Counted from the stretch's first letter, positions 17,370 to 25,567 are shown. The stretch: 64,000 nt of DNA from Streptomyces natalensis ATCC 27448 (GCF_000935125.1 NZ_JRKI01000034.1:124001-188000); one strand, 5' to 3'. Program-made: numbers and translations. Notes: generated by a model not told the origin, from the sequence alone.

Positions 17370-18395
17370 TCAGAGCCAGTTCTTGACGGTCTCGATCAGC
17401 TGGGCGGGCTCGGGTCCCACGGGGTGGACGTTGAGCATCGTCACGCCCGCCTCCCGGAAGGCGGCGATCCGCTCGCGGACGTATCCCTCGGGACCGCACA
17501 GCGACATCAGCTCGCAGAATTCGTCCGGCACGGCGGCCTCGGCCTCCCGTTTCTTCCCGGCGAGGTAGAGCTCCTGGATGGTGTGTGCGGCCTCTTCGTA
17601 GCCGTACGCGATGGCGAGGTCGTTGTAGAAGTTCTTGCCCTTGGCACCCATGCCGCCGACGTACAGCGCGATCAGCGGGCGGGCCAACTCCCGTACGGCT
17701 GCGGCCTCTTCGCCGATCGCCAGCAGGCCCCCGGCGACCGTCCGGAGCGGCCCGAGGGCCGGGTCGCGGCGGGCGGTGCCCTCGGCCAGCGGGGTGCCCC
17801 AGACGTCCTTGGCCTTCTCCGGGAGGAAGAGGGTGGGCAGCCAGCCGTCGGCGATCTCGGCCGTCATCCGGACGTTGGCGGGGCCGAGGGCCGCGACGTA
17901 CACGGGGATCTCGGGACGCACCGGGCGGGTGAGGATCTTCAGCGGTTTGCCGAGCCGGCCGCCCTTCTCCGGGGGCAGCGGCATATCGGTGATGCCGTGG
18001 TGGTCGATGGTTTCGCGGCGCCAGATGCGGCGGCACAGGTCGATGGTCTCGCGGGTGCGGCCCAGCGGTTTGTCGTACGGCCGGCCGTGCCAGCCCTCGA
18101 CGACCTGTGGTCCGGAGGCGCCCAGGCCGAGCAGCGCGCGGCCGCCGGAGACGGCGTCGAGCCCGGCGGCGGTCTGGGCGATCAGGGCGGGGGTGCGGGA
18201 GTAGACGTTCAGGATCGCCGAGCCGATCTTGGCGCGCTCGGTGCGGGCGGCGAGGAAGCCCATGATCGTCGGGGAGTCGAAGCCATAGGCCTCGGCGACC
18301 CAGATGGCGTCCAGTCCGGCGCTTTCCAGGGCGGCGACTTCTTCGGCGGCGCGCCGGGGGTCGCCCGCGTACTGGAGGGTGGTGGCCAGTTCCAT
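17370..18395 (-). CDS. LLM-class F420-dependent oxidoreductase
   Basis: A 341-residue luciferase-like monooxygenase-fold protein. The N-terminal strand ELATTLQYAGDPRRAAEEV and LDAIWVAEAYGFDSPTIMGF, with ALLGLGASGPQVVEGWHG and RETIDLCRRIWR, are typical of the F420-type group (TIGR03617-like) common in actinobacteria. These use F420 rather than FMN for hydride transfer to diverse substrates; the real substrate is unknown. ATG 18395 overlaps the stop of the upstream CaiB-type gene (ATGA), so translation is coupled. In an acyl-CoA operon it may reduce or oxidise a lipid-derived intermediate, which is inference. Confidence 0.85.
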   Translation of the reverse strand: MELATTLQYAGDPRRAAEEVAALESAGLDAIWVAEAYGFDSPTIMGFLAARTERAKIGSAILNVYSRTPALIAQTAAGLDAVSGGRALLGLGASGPQVVEGWHGRPYDKPLGRTRETIDLCRRIWRRETIDHHGITDMPLPPEKGGRLGKPLKILTRPVRPEIPVYVAALGPANVRMTAEIADGWLPTLFLPEKAKDVWGTPLAEGTARRDPALGPLRTVAGGLLAIGEEAAAVRELARPLIALYVGGMGAKGKNFYNDLAIAYGYEEAAHTIQELYLAGKKREAEAAVPDEFCELMSLCGPEGYVRERIAAFREAGVTMLNVHPVGPEPAQLIETVKNWL

Positions 18396-19552
18396 CAGCT
18401 GTCCGCCTCCTGCGGCTCGGTGCGGGCCGGGCCGGCGGCCAGGCCCGGGATCTGCCAGTCGCGGGCGATGTCCTCGGTGTCCGCGCCGGGCCGTGCGGGC
18501 GGGGTGCGCACCGCGCCCGGTGTGAGCGAGAAGCGGGGCGCGGGGGCGGGCTGGGTGAGGCCGCCGTGGTCGACGAAGGTGCCGCGGGCGGCGAGATGCG
18601 GATGCTCCGGGGCCTCGCGCAGGGACAGCACGGGCGCCACGCAGGCGTCCGACTCCTGGAAGACGGCGGTCCACTCGTCGCGGGTACGGGTCTTGAAGCG
18701 GGCGGCGATGGCGGTGCGCAGCTCCCCCCAGGCGGCGAGGTCGTCGCGGCTGGGGGCGTCGTCCGCGATACCGAGCAGGCGGATGAATTCGGCGTAGAAG
18801 CGCTTTTCCAGAGCGCCGACGGCCATATAGCCGCCGTCCGCCGTCTCGTACGTCCCGTAGAACGGGGTGCCGCCGTCGAGGAGATTGGCGCCGCGGCGGT
18901 CCTGCCAGCCGCCGGCGGCCAGCATGCCGTGGATCATCGCCGTCAGATGGACCGTGCCGTCGACGATCGCGGCGTCCACGACCTGGCCGCGGCCGCCTTC
19001 CGTGCGGGCGTACTGAAGGGCCGCGAGGACGCCGATGACCAGATAGAGCGAGCCTCCGGCGTAGTCGCCCATCAGGTTGGCGGGGACGGCGGGCGGGCCG
19101 TCGGACGGGCCGATCATGCCGAGGGCGCCGGTGATGGCGATATAGCCGATGTCGTGCCCGGCGGTGTCGGCGAGCGGGCCCTGCTGGCCCCAGCCGGTCA
19201 TCCGCCCGTAGACCAGCCGGGGGTTGCGGGCCAGACACTCCTGGGGGCCGACGCCGAGACGCTCGGCCACGCCGGGCCGGTACCCCTCGATCAGCACATC
19301 GGCGCGCTCGGCCAGATCGAGGACCCGGGCCGCCCCTCGGGGGTCCTTGAGGTCCACCAGCACCGAGCGTTTGTTGCGGTTGGTGACGTCGCATGCCGGA
19401 TCGATGCCCAGTCCGGCGCCGCCGGGCCGGTCGACGCGGACCACATCGGCGCCGAGGTCGGCCAGCAGCATGGCCGCGAACGGGCCGGGGCCGATGCCCG
19501 CGAGCTCCACCACCCGCACGCCGCTCAGCGGGCCGTTGCCTGAGTCTGCCAT
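18395..19552 (-). CDS. CaiB/BaiF family CoA-transferase or alpha-methylacyl-CoA racemase
   Basis: A 385-residue type III CoA-transferase-fold protein. GVRVVELAGIGPGPFAAMLLADLGADVVRV is split here by the reader but begins the protein as usual; GHDIGYIAITGALG and NLMGDYAGGS hold the His and Asp that form the active pair in alpha-methylacyl-CoA racemase, and FYGTYETADGGYMAVGALE is also typical. That pair favours racemase (epimerising 2-methyl branched acyl-CoA before dehydrogenation) over CoA transfer. Start ATG 19552 has a GGAAGGA site 11 bases upstream. It heads a leftward operon with the LLM enzyme, acyl-CoA dehydrogenase, FadA and FadB, consistent with breakdown of branched chains. Confidence 0.85.
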   Translation of the reverse strand: MADSGNGPLSGVRVVELAGIGPGPFAAMLLADLGADVVRVDRPGGAGLGIDPACDVTNRNKRSVLVDLKDPRGAARVLDLAERADVLIEGYRPGVAERLGVGPQECLARNPRLVYGRMTGWGQQGPLADTAGHDIGYIAITGALGMIGPSDGPPAVPANLMGDYAGGSLYLVIGVLAALQYARTEGGRGQVVDAAIVDGTVHLTAMIHGMLAAGGWQDRRGANLLDGGTPFYGTYETADGGYMAVGALEKRFYAEFIRLLGIADDAPSRDDLAAWGELRTAIAARFKTRTRDEWTAVFQESDACVAPVLSLREAPEHPHLAARGTFVDHGGLTQPAPAPRFSLTPGAVRTPPARPGADTEDIARDWQIPGLAAGPARTEPQEADS

Positions 19553-19605
19553 CGCACCCCCGGTCCTTCCGCCGCACGCCGGAAACGACTGTGACACTTC
19601 TGATG

Positions 19606-19635
19606 TAACACTCGTGATGTTAAGAACGTGTTCCA
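19606..19635 (-). promoter_or_regulatory. Candidate TetR-type operators upstream of the beta-oxidation operon
   Basis: Two possible sites lie 54-83 bases before the operon's first start. TAACA-CTCGTGA-TGTTA (19606-19622) has perfect 5-base arms. AAGAACGTGTTCCA (19622-19635) fits the KstR-type pattern TnnAACnnGTTnnA except at its first base. Both are A/T-rich against a GC-rich background, as operators often are. The regulator is not known; the KstR2-like protein at 31886 is one candidate but its own reported motif is different. Confidence 0.4.
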
Positions 19636-19791
19636 CTTTCCACAAGCCCCCCATGAGCACTTTCCGCGCGCTCGCGACATCTCTGCGTACCGTCCGCCGG
19701 CCACCGGCCGACCACCGCAAAAGGCCCGCGCCGACGAGGTCCAACCGCCCTCGCCGTCACGGGCCTTTGCGCGCCTGTCTCCGCTGCGCCG

Positions 19792-20172
19792 CTATCCCCC
19801 GTCGAGCTCGGCGATGAGCTTCTTGGGGGCTATGACGCGATAGGACTCCTCCGTCCAGTCACACAGCAGCTCGGCGGCCGGGGCGGCCGTCTCCGCCAGG
19901 GGGATGCGCACCCAGCCGGCCTTGCCCAGGCCGTAGCCCGCCGGCTCGGCGCCGGGTGCGGTCAGCGCATGGGCATGCGCCTCGGGCTCGGTGAGCTTGA
20001 CCGTGATACCCGGCGGATGGCTGCCGTCCCCGACTCCGAGGAAGACGAAGACCTTTTTGTTGACCTTGATGACGCTCTCGCCCCACGGGAACTCCTCCAC
20101 CGCTCCCGGCAGCCCCAGCGCGAACGTCCGCACCCGCGCCCGCACCGCCGCCGGCCCCGCCGCCTTCGCCAT
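19792..20172 (-). CDS. MmcQ/YjbR family protein
   Basis: A 126-residue protein of the MmcQ/YjbR family, a small fold resembling the CyaY/double-wing DNA-binding proteins but without proven function. Diagnostic text: ALGLPGAVEEFPWGESVIKV, then KKVFVFLGVGDG, ITVKLTEPEAHAHAL and the C-terminal WTEESYRVIAPKKLIAELDG. ATG 20172 follows GGAGG by five bases. A longer in-frame extension exists but would start before the likely transcription start. The RecA-NDp-type promoter at 20255-20277 implies DNA-damage induction with a leader of about 75 bases. Confidence 0.85.
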   Translation of the reverse strand: MAKAAGPAAVRARVRTFALGLPGAVEEFPWGESVIKVNKKVFVFLGVGDGSHPPGITVKLTEPEAHAHALTAPGAEPAGYGLGKAGWVRIPLAETAAPAAELLCDWTEESYRVIAPKKLIAELDGG

Positions 20173-20254
20173 GCGCTCCTCCACGTCCGTCCCCCTCCCG
20201 CACCGCGCGGTGCCGTCCGCGGCGCCTTCCCCGCACGCCGCCCGATCGACTTCC

Positions 20255-20277
20255 ACGCTAACCGCGACCACTGACAA
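20255..20277 (-). promoter_or_regulatory. RecA-NDp (PafBC-type) promoter of the MmcQ/YjbR gene
   Basis: The minus strand reads TTGTCAGTGGT, six bases, TAGCGT. It differs from the Streptomyces recA consensus TTGTCAGTGGC-N6-TAGggT at one upstream base. The upstream 13 bases are identical to those of the macro-domain promoter at 8220-8242 (TTGTCAGTGGTCG), and both -10 boxes end in CGT. Such identity over unrelated genes 12 kb apart is hard to explain by chance. Confidence 0.8.
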
Positions 20278-20325
20278 CGGCCCGCGGAGCGCCGGACGCA
20301 GGGCCGACGGAGGGACAATGCGCCC

Positions 20326-21075
20326 ATGTCCTCCCCGCAACTCGCCGCCGCACTGTTCGACTTCCACAACGGACAGGGGCCCCGTCAGTTCACCGAGCTG
20401 GCGCTGGCCCTGCTGCTGTCCTCGCTCATCGGCCTGGAGCGCGAGTCCCGGCAGAAAAGCGCCGGGCTGCGGACCCACACGCTGGTCGGCGTGGGCAGCG
20501 CGCTGTTCATGGAGGTGTCGATCCACGGCTTCGGCGCGCTGCTCGGCCACGACGGCGTGGCGCTGGACCCCTCCCGGGTCGCCGCACAGGTCGTCTCGGG
20601 CATCGGCTTCATCGGCGGCGGGCTGATCTTCGTCAAGAAGGATGCGGTCCGCGGCCTGACCACGGCCGCCACCATCTGGCTGACCTGCGCCATCGGCATG
20701 GCATGCGGCGGCGGACTGCCCCTGCTGGCGATCGGCGCGACGGCGGTGCACTTCCTCATCGTCCGCGGCCTCACGGTCATCTCGGACCGTATAGGACCTG
20801 CGCCGTCGTTCGCCCAGGTGGAGCTGCGGCTGACCTACCGTCCCCAACACGGGCTGCTGGGGGCGATATTGGAGAACTGCACCGGCAGCGGCTTCCGGGT
20901 CACCGACGTCCGGGTGGAGACCGGTCCGGCCGGCACCGACGACGCGCGGTCGGCCGCCGAGGTACTGCTCCGTCTGGAGGGCACCGGCACGGCATACCCC
21001 CTGGTCGAGGCGCTGACCGAGCTGGACGGCGTACGCGGGGTGGCGCTGGGACGGCAGGACGACAGCACGGAATGA
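20326..21075 (+). CDS. MgtC/SapB family membrane protein
   Basis: A 249-residue protein. The N-terminal membrane domain has the family motif LLLSSLIGLERESRQKSAGLRTH, then LVGVGSALFMEVS, and VVSGIGFIGGGLIFVKKDAV with RGLTTAATIWLTCAIGMACG, giving about five helices. A soluble C-terminal domain of about 90 residues (VELRLTYRPQHGLLGAILEN) resembles an ACT-type regulatory domain. Family members are linked to Mg2+ limitation, and in pathogens MgtC acts on ATP synthase; the activity of environmental homologues is unknown. It is divergent from the MmcQ/YjbR gene and converges on the transporter ending at 21118. Confidence 0.85.
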   Translation: MSSPQLAAALFDFHNGQGPRQFTELALALLLSSLIGLERESRQKSAGLRTHTLVGVGSALFMEVSIHGFGALLGHDGVALDPSRVAAQVVSGIGFIGGGLIFVKKDAVRGLTTAATIWLTCAIGMACGGGLPLLAIGATAVHFLIVRGLTVISDRIGPAPSFAQVELRLTYRPQHGLLGAILENCTGSGFRVTDVRVETGPAGTDDARSAAEVLLRLEGTGTAYPLVEALTELDGVRGVALGRQDDSTE

Positions 21076-21117
21076 CCCGCCCCCGCCCCGCCGTACGCAC
21101 CAGGGACCTGGGCCCGC

Positions 21118-22653
21118 TCACCCCGGACCGGACGGCGCCTCCTCGGGCAGCGGCCCGGATCCCCCGGCCTCGGGCACCAGATGGTCCTCGGGCCCATCGC
21201 GGTCGACCAGACGGGCCAGCCGCCGGGGCACATCCCCTCCCACCAGCACGATGACCAGGAACGTGAGCCCGAAGGTGAGCACCGCCAGGGCCCGCCCCAG
21301 GGGCATCCCCTCCGCGAGCCGCGCCCCCAGGACAGGGGCCACCGCCCCGCCGAGGGCCCCTACGTTGTAGACGAAGCCGAGCGAGGCGGCGCGGGTCGCG
21401 GTCGGGAAATGGCCGGCGATGTACTTCGGCAGAATGCCGGAGATCCCTTGACTCAGTGCCAGCAGCCCGAAGAGCAGCACCCCCAGCCCCACCAGGCTGC
21501 GCTGGACCGCGAACACCGGGAAGACCAGGGCGAGGGACGCCAGCAGGGTGCCGACATACGCCCGCCGGGTCCCGAACCGGTCCCCCACGAAGCCGGCCAG
21601 CCAGCAGCCCGCCATGGTGCCGAAACCCGCGGCGAACATCACATCGGTGACCTGCGCGGGCGCGTAGTGGAGGTCGGTCTTCAGATAGGTCGGCAACAGC
21701 GCCTGGATCGGCCAGCTGTACAGGAAGGCACAGAACACCGTCACCATCAGGGCGATATGGCGCAGCCAGCCCTTACGGCCGCCGAGCTGCGCCGCGAACG
21801 CGATCAGGCACAGCGCCGCGAGGAGCGACAGCCAGGGGACGTACCCCTCCCCCACGGGCGTGAAGACACAGAACAATGCGCCCGAGGCGGCAACCGTCAG
21901 GGCGGCGTTGCACCAGGAACGCAGCCGGCCGGTGAACAGCGAACGGAACGGATTCGGGCGTTCCGGCCGCGCGCCGGAGGCGGCCGCGCCGATCTCGGCC
22001 TGCCAGTCGGCCGCCTCCGGCAGCGATCTGCGCACCCACAGCGCCACCAGGACGGGCAGCACACCGATCCAGAACATCCAGCGCCAGCCCCAGTGCGGCA
22101 CCACCCATCCGTAGAGCTCGGCGGCGAGGATGCTGCCGCCCGGGTAACCGGAGATCAGGAATCCGGAGGCGCGATTGCGCAGCCTGGTGGGCCAGCTCTC
22201 CAGCACATACGTCACGCTGGCGCTGTACTCCCCCGCCATCCCCAGGCCGATCACCAGTCGCGCGATGAACAGGCTGGTGTAGCCCCAGGCAAAACCGCAG
22301 GCGAAGGTGCCCAGCGAGTAGAGCAGGATGCTGGTGATCATGGCGGATCTACGGCCGTAGCGGTCGCCCATCGCGCCCAGGACGGCGCCGCCCAGCCACC
22401 GGGTGATGAAGGCCCCGGAGATGAGCGAGGCGGCGGTGGCCGTGCCGAGGTGGAACTCGTCGGCGATCTCGGTCAGGACGAGGGTGATCAGGACGAAGTC
22501 GAAGCCGTCGAGGAGATAGCCGATCCAGGCGGCGAACAGCGCCTTCCACTGGCGCGGGGTCGGCTCCCGGTACCAGGGCGGCGCGCCGTCGGGAGCGCCG
22601 GAGGGTCCGGGACCGCCGGGAGTTCCGGGACGTTTCGGGGGCCGCGTCGTCAC
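21118..22653 (-). CDS. NanT-like major facilitator (sialate/aromatic-acid H+ symporter type)
   Basis: A 511-residue MFS transporter with about 12-14 helices. WKALFAAWIGYLLDGFDFVL, the loop GAMGDRYGRRSAM and FIARLVIGLGMAGEYSASVT followed by ESWPTRLRNRASGFLISG are, from memory, strikingly close to E. coli sialic-acid transporter NanT. No other nan genes lie nearby, so the substrate could be a different organic anion. GTG 22653 is chosen: a GGAGG site lies 10 bases upstream, and the longer frame to 22764 would add a Gly/Arg-rich stretch. It is divergent from the gene at 22837, with an inverted repeat between them. Confidence 0.8.
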   Translation of the reverse strand: MTTRPPKRPGTPGGPGPSGAPDGAPPWYREPTPRQWKALFAAWIGYLLDGFDFVLITLVLTEIADEFHLGTATAASLISGAFITRWLGGAVLGAMGDRYGRRSAMITSILLYSLGTFACGFAWGYTSLFIARLVIGLGMAGEYSASVTYVLESWPTRLRNRASGFLISGYPGGSILAAELYGWVVPHWGWRWMFWIGVLPVLVALWVRRSLPEAADWQAEIGAAASGARPERPNPFRSLFTGRLRSWCNAALTVAASGALFCVFTPVGEGYVPWLSLLAALCLIAFAAQLGGRKGWLRHIALMVTVFCAFLYSWPIQALLPTYLKTDLHYAPAQVTDVMFAAGFGTMAGCWLAGFVGDRFGTRRAYVGTLLASLALVFPVFAVQRSLVGLGVLLFGLLALSQGISGILPKYIAGHFPTATRAASLGFVYNVGALGGAVAPVLGARLAEGMPLGRALAVLTFGLTFLVIVLVGGDVPRRLARLVDRDGPEDHLVPEAGGSGPLPEEAPSGPG

Positions 22654-22751
22654 AGCAGTCCTGCCTCCTCCTGCTGTTGCACCTCCCCGAATCTGAGCGC
22701 GCTCCGACGCCGTGTCAAGACCACGCGCCGCCGGGAGAACTCCTCGCTCAG

Positions 22752-22809
22752 CCGTCAATGACACGGCCGAAGAGGTTCATTGACGGGGCGTCGCCGACGT
22801 GCTTAGGGT
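22752..22809 (+). promoter_or_regulatory. Inverted repeat overlapping a -35 box, with promoter for the 22837 gene
   Basis: CCGTCAATGA (22752-22761) and TCATTGACGG (22777-22786) form a perfect 10-bp inverted repeat with a 15-base spacer. The right arm contains TTGACG (22780-22785), which with TAGGGT (22804-22809) at 18-base spacing makes a good housekeeping promoter towards 22837. The left arm supplies TTGACG towards the transporter. A dimeric repressor bound here could block both directions. No regulator gene adjoins it. Confidence 0.6.
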
Positions 22810-22836
22810 CCGGACCTCAGATCGAGAGGATGCGCG

Positions 22837-24024
22837 ATGCAACGGCAGGACACCTCCGGAAGGGCCCATGATCTGGTCCTCTACGGCGCCACCGGGTTCG
22901 CCGGGACGCTGACCGCCGAGTATCTGGCCCGGCACGCCCCCACCGGCCTGCGCTGGGCGCTGGCCGGGCGCAACACCGCCAAACTGGAGCGGCTGCGCGA
23001 CCGCCTGGCGGGTATCGACCCGGCCTGCGCCGCCCTGCCGCTGCTGCACGCCGACAGCGGCGACGCCGCCTCGCTGCGCGCCCTCGCCAATGGCACCCGC
23101 GTCCTGGCCACGACCGTCGGCCCGTATCTGCTCCACGGCGAGCCGCTCGTGGCCGCCTGCGCCGCGGCCGGTACGGACTACGTGGACCTGACCGGTGAGC
23201 CCGAATTCATCGACCGGATGTATCTGCGCCACCACGAGACGGCCCGCGCCTCCGGGGCCCGCCTGGTGCACTCCTGCGGCTTCGACTGCGTTCCGCACGA
23301 CCTGGGGGTGCAGTACACCGTCGGCCTGCTCCCCGAGGGCGTACCACTGCGCATCGACGGCTTCGTCCGGGCCGGCGCCGCCTTCTCCGGCGGCACGCTG
23401 TCCTCCGCGCTGACGGCCCTCTCGCGTCCGCTGGCGATGGCTCAGGCCGCCCGCGAGCGCCGGAAGGCGGAGCCCCTCCCGGTCGGCCGGACGGTCCGGG
23501 CGCCGCTCGGCCTGCCCGTCAAGAGCGCCGAGACGCGTGTGTGGGGCGTGCCGCTGCCGACCGTGGACCCACAGGTGATCGCCCGCTCGGCGGCCGCTCT
23601 GGAGCGCTACGGGCCGGATTTCCGCTACCGCCACTACGCCGGGGTGCGGCATCTGCCGGTCGCGGTGGGTGGCGTCCTGGGGGCGGGTGCGCTGGCCGCG
23701 CTCGCCCAGGTGCCGCCCGCGCGGCGCTGGCTGGCCGGGCGCGTCGAACCGGGCGAGGGGCCGAGCGCCGAGCGGCGCGAAAAGAGCTGGTTCGCGGTGC
23801 GCTTCGTGGCGTCCGGCGGCGGCAAGCGGCTGGTCACCGAGGTGTCGGGCGGAGATCCGGGCTATGACGAGACGGCGAAGATGCTCGCCGAATCGGCGCT
23901 CTGCCTCGCCTTTGACGATCTGCCGGAGACCGCGGGCCAGGTGACGACGGCGGTGGCCATGGGGGACGCGCTGACGGCCCGTCTCCAGAAGGCGGGCATC
24001 ACCTTCCGGGTGGTCCGGGGCTGA
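22837..24024 (+). CDS. Trans-acting enoyl reductase / saccharopine dehydrogenase-like oxidoreductase
   Basis: A 395-residue protein with an N-terminal NAD(P)-binding fold: LVLYGATGFAGTLTAEYLAR, then WALAGRNTAKLERL and TVGPYLLHGEPLVAACAAAGTDYVDLTGE. This layout is shared by the saccharopine-dehydrogenase-like family that includes mycobacterial trans-acting enoyl reductase (Rv2953-type), which reduces polyketide-lipid intermediates. SCGFDCVPHDLGVQYTV is another family landmark. GAGAGGA lies six bases before ATG 22837. The substrate in this organism is unknown, and lysine metabolism is unlikely. Promoter and operator-like repeat: 22752-22809. Confidence 0.8.
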   Translation: MQRQDTSGRAHDLVLYGATGFAGTLTAEYLARHAPTGLRWALAGRNTAKLERLRDRLAGIDPACAALPLLHADSGDAASLRALANGTRVLATTVGPYLLHGEPLVAACAAAGTDYVDLTGEPEFIDRMYLRHHETARASGARLVHSCGFDCVPHDLGVQYTVGLLPEGVPLRIDGFVRAGAAFSGGTLSSALTALSRPLAMAQAARERRKAEPLPVGRTVRAPLGLPVKSAETRVWGVPLPTVDPQVIARSAAALERYGPDFRYRHYAGVRHLPVAVGGVLGAGALAALAQVPPARRWLAGRVEPGEGPSAERREKSWFAVRFVASGGGKRLVTEVSGGDPGYDETAKMLAESALCLAFDDLPETAGQVTTAVAMGDALTARLQKAGITFRVVRG

Positions 24025-24042
24025 CCCCCTGTGGCCGGGGGC

Positions 24043-24765
24043 TCAGGTGCGCGCCAGCGCCCGCCGGCACAGGGAATCGGCGGCCCGGGTGGTCTCCGGC
24101 AGGCGGTACGCGGCCGCCAGATGCAACGTGTGGGCGCATGCCTGGTCGAGACCCACGCGGTGCCCCACGGAGACGAACACCGGCTTGACGCCCGTCTGGG
24201 TACGCACCGCTCGTCCCACCTCCTCGCCCGCACCCTCGGCCCCGTCCCGGTCCAGCAGCGGCGAGGTGGCACCGCGCTCGGGGCCGGGCGGCTCGTAGCG
24301 GAAGGTGAAGGGATTTTTGGCGACCCCGATGGTCGGCAGTCCGGTCAGCACCCCCAGGTGGCTGGCCAGGCCGAAACGCCGCGGGTGCGCCAGCCCGTAT
24401 CCGTCGCAGACCACCAGATCCGGGGTACGGGTGAGGCGGGTGAGGGCTTCGAGCACGGTGGGTATCTCCCGGAAGGCGAGCAGCCCGGGGACGTACGGGA
24501 AGGAGACCTGTCCGACGGCGGTGGCCTCGTCGACGACGGCGAGCGTTCGGGCGTCGAGGGCAACGGCAGCCGCGGCAACCACGTTCCGCGCGTCGTCGTA
24601 GGCCACATCCACCCCGACGACGGTGCCCGCGAACCCCGGCGGCGGGCCGGATTCATCGAGCCGCACACAGGTCCGCAGCCGGTCCTGGACGGCGCGTGCC
24701 TGGGCCTCGTCCGTCGGCCAGTGCCGCAGTTCGTCGTCACACGAGAAGGTGGGTTGAGTGTCCAT
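24043..24765 (-). CDS. nfi: Endonuclease V (deoxyinosine 3' endonuclease)
   Basis: Nicks DNA (or RNA) one base 3' to inosine in base-excision-like repair. The 240-residue protein shows GTVVGVDVAYDDARN with the first metal-binding Asp, YVPGLLAFREIPTVLEALT with the conserved YxPG(L)LxFRE motif, LVVCDGYGLAHPRRFGLASH with the second catalytic Asp, and PTIGVAKNPF with the active Lys. ATG 24765 is chosen because it gives the family's usual length; TAGCGT lies 14 bases upstream and could be a -10 box for a near-leaderless message. Starts at 24801 or 24876 would add unconserved residues. It converges with the gene ending at 24024, the stops being 18 bases apart. Confidence 0.88.
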   Translation of the reverse strand: MDTQPTFSCDDELRHWPTDEAQARAVQDRLRTCVRLDESGPPPGFAGTVVGVDVAYDDARNVVAAAAVALDARTLAVVDEATAVGQVSFPYVPGLLAFREIPTVLEALTRLTRTPDLVVCDGYGLAHPRRFGLASHLGVLTGLPTIGVAKNPFTFRYEPPGPERGATSPLLDRDGAEGAGEEVGRAVRTQTGVKPVFVSVGHRVGLDQACAHTLHLAAAYRLPETTRAADSLCRRALART

Positions 24766-24858
24766 GGTGAACGCCACGCTACCGAACCCCTGATCGGTCA
24801 TCGGCCGCCGTCGCCCCGGTGGCCGCCGCTCCCGCCCCTTCCGTCCCCGAGGACCGTC

Positions 24859-25241
24859 ATGACCGACGCTCTGCACTATCTGGACGCCCCGCCGCCCGCA
24901 GCCGGCTGCACCTGAGCACGGTGGACTTCTTCTCCCGTTACGACCTGCTCCTCGCCCCGGTGAGCCAGGTGGCGCCCTTCGAGGCGGAACGGGAGTACCC
25001 GGAGGCGGTCGCCGGGCGGCCCACCGAGAGCTATCTGGACTGGATGCGCTCCTGCTACCTCATCTCCGTCCTGGGGGTGCCCGCGCTCTCCGTTCCGGCC
25101 GGTTTCACTCCCGGCGGCCTTCCCGTGGGGCTCCAGCTGATCGGCCCGCCGCGCGCCGATCTCGCCGTCCTCCAGGCCGGCCACGCCTTCGAGGGCGCCA
25201 CCGGGCACGGACGGCGCCGCCCGGCGCCGCCGACGGCCTGA
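24859..25241 (+). pseudogene. Amidase remnant (both ends, middle deleted)
   Basis: ATG 24859 opens with MTDALHYLDA, a start typical of amidase-signature enzymes, but the frame stops at 24915 after 18 residues. In another frame, from about 24905, comes the C-terminal end of an amidase: TVDFFSRYDLLLAPVSQVAP, then YLISVLGVPALSVPAGFTPG and GLPVGLQLIGPPRADLAVL, ending at 25241. About 350 residues, including the Ser-Ser-Lys triad, are missing. The pattern (two termini joined out of frame) matches the acyl-CoA dehydrogenase relic at 4650, suggesting deletion as a common route of gene loss here. Confidence 0.8.
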
Positions 25242-25255
25242 CCTGTGGCGTTGTC

Positions 25256-25261
25256 TATATT
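25256..25261 (+). promoter_or_regulatory. -10 box of a likely leaderless promoter
   Basis: TATATT at 25256-25261 ends six bases before ATG 25268, with no ribosome site between. Transcription would start at or next to the A of the ATG, giving a leaderless message, a common arrangement in Streptomyces. Confidence 0.6.
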
Positions 25262-25267
25262 GCGGGC

Positions 25268-25567
25268 ATGTTCGTATTGGAGCTGACCTACACCGCCCCC
25301 ATGGAGCGCGTCGACGCCGCCCTGGAGGACCATGTGACCTGGCTGAAGGCGCAGTATGCCGCGGGGCACTTCATCGCCGCCGGCCGCAAGGTCCCGCGCG
25401 ACGGAGGCGTGATCCTCGCCACCGGAATGGACCGTGCGGCCGTCGAGCGCCTGGTGGCGGAGGACCCGTTCTCGGTCGCCGATGTGTGCACGTACCGGAT
25501 CACGGAGTTCGTGGCGACCACGACCGCCCCTGCCCTGGAGGAGTACCGGGAGAAGCTGCCGTCCTGA
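25268..25567 (+). CDS. YciI-like protein
   Basis: A 99-residue alpha-beta protein of the YciI family (dimeric ferredoxin-like fold). It opens FVLELTYTAPMERVDAALED and then shows HVTWLKAQYAAGHFIAAGRK with the conserved His and the Gly-rich turn DGGVILATG. EDPFSVADVCTYRITEFVAT is the standard second half. The family's biochemical role is largely unknown; some relatives act in aromatic breakdown or as small dehydrochlorinases. It has its own leaderless promoter (25256) and no operon partners, standing between the amidase relic and the converging sugar transporter. Confidence 0.85.
   Translation: MFVLELTYTAPMERVDAALEDHVTWLKAQYAAGHFIAAGRKVPRDGGVILATGMDRAAVERLVAEDPFSVADVCTYRITEFVATTTAPALEEYREKLPS

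Noticed and set aside
24010..24045. Hairpin between the reductase and endonuclease V stops
   Set aside because: The stem around CCCC/GGGG is interrupted and short; not convincing as a terminator.
24766..24810. Possible damage-type promoter in front of endonuclease V (ATCAGGGG followed by TAGCGT)
   Set aside because: Only TCAGnGG matches and the spacing to the -10 box is two bases short of the consensus.
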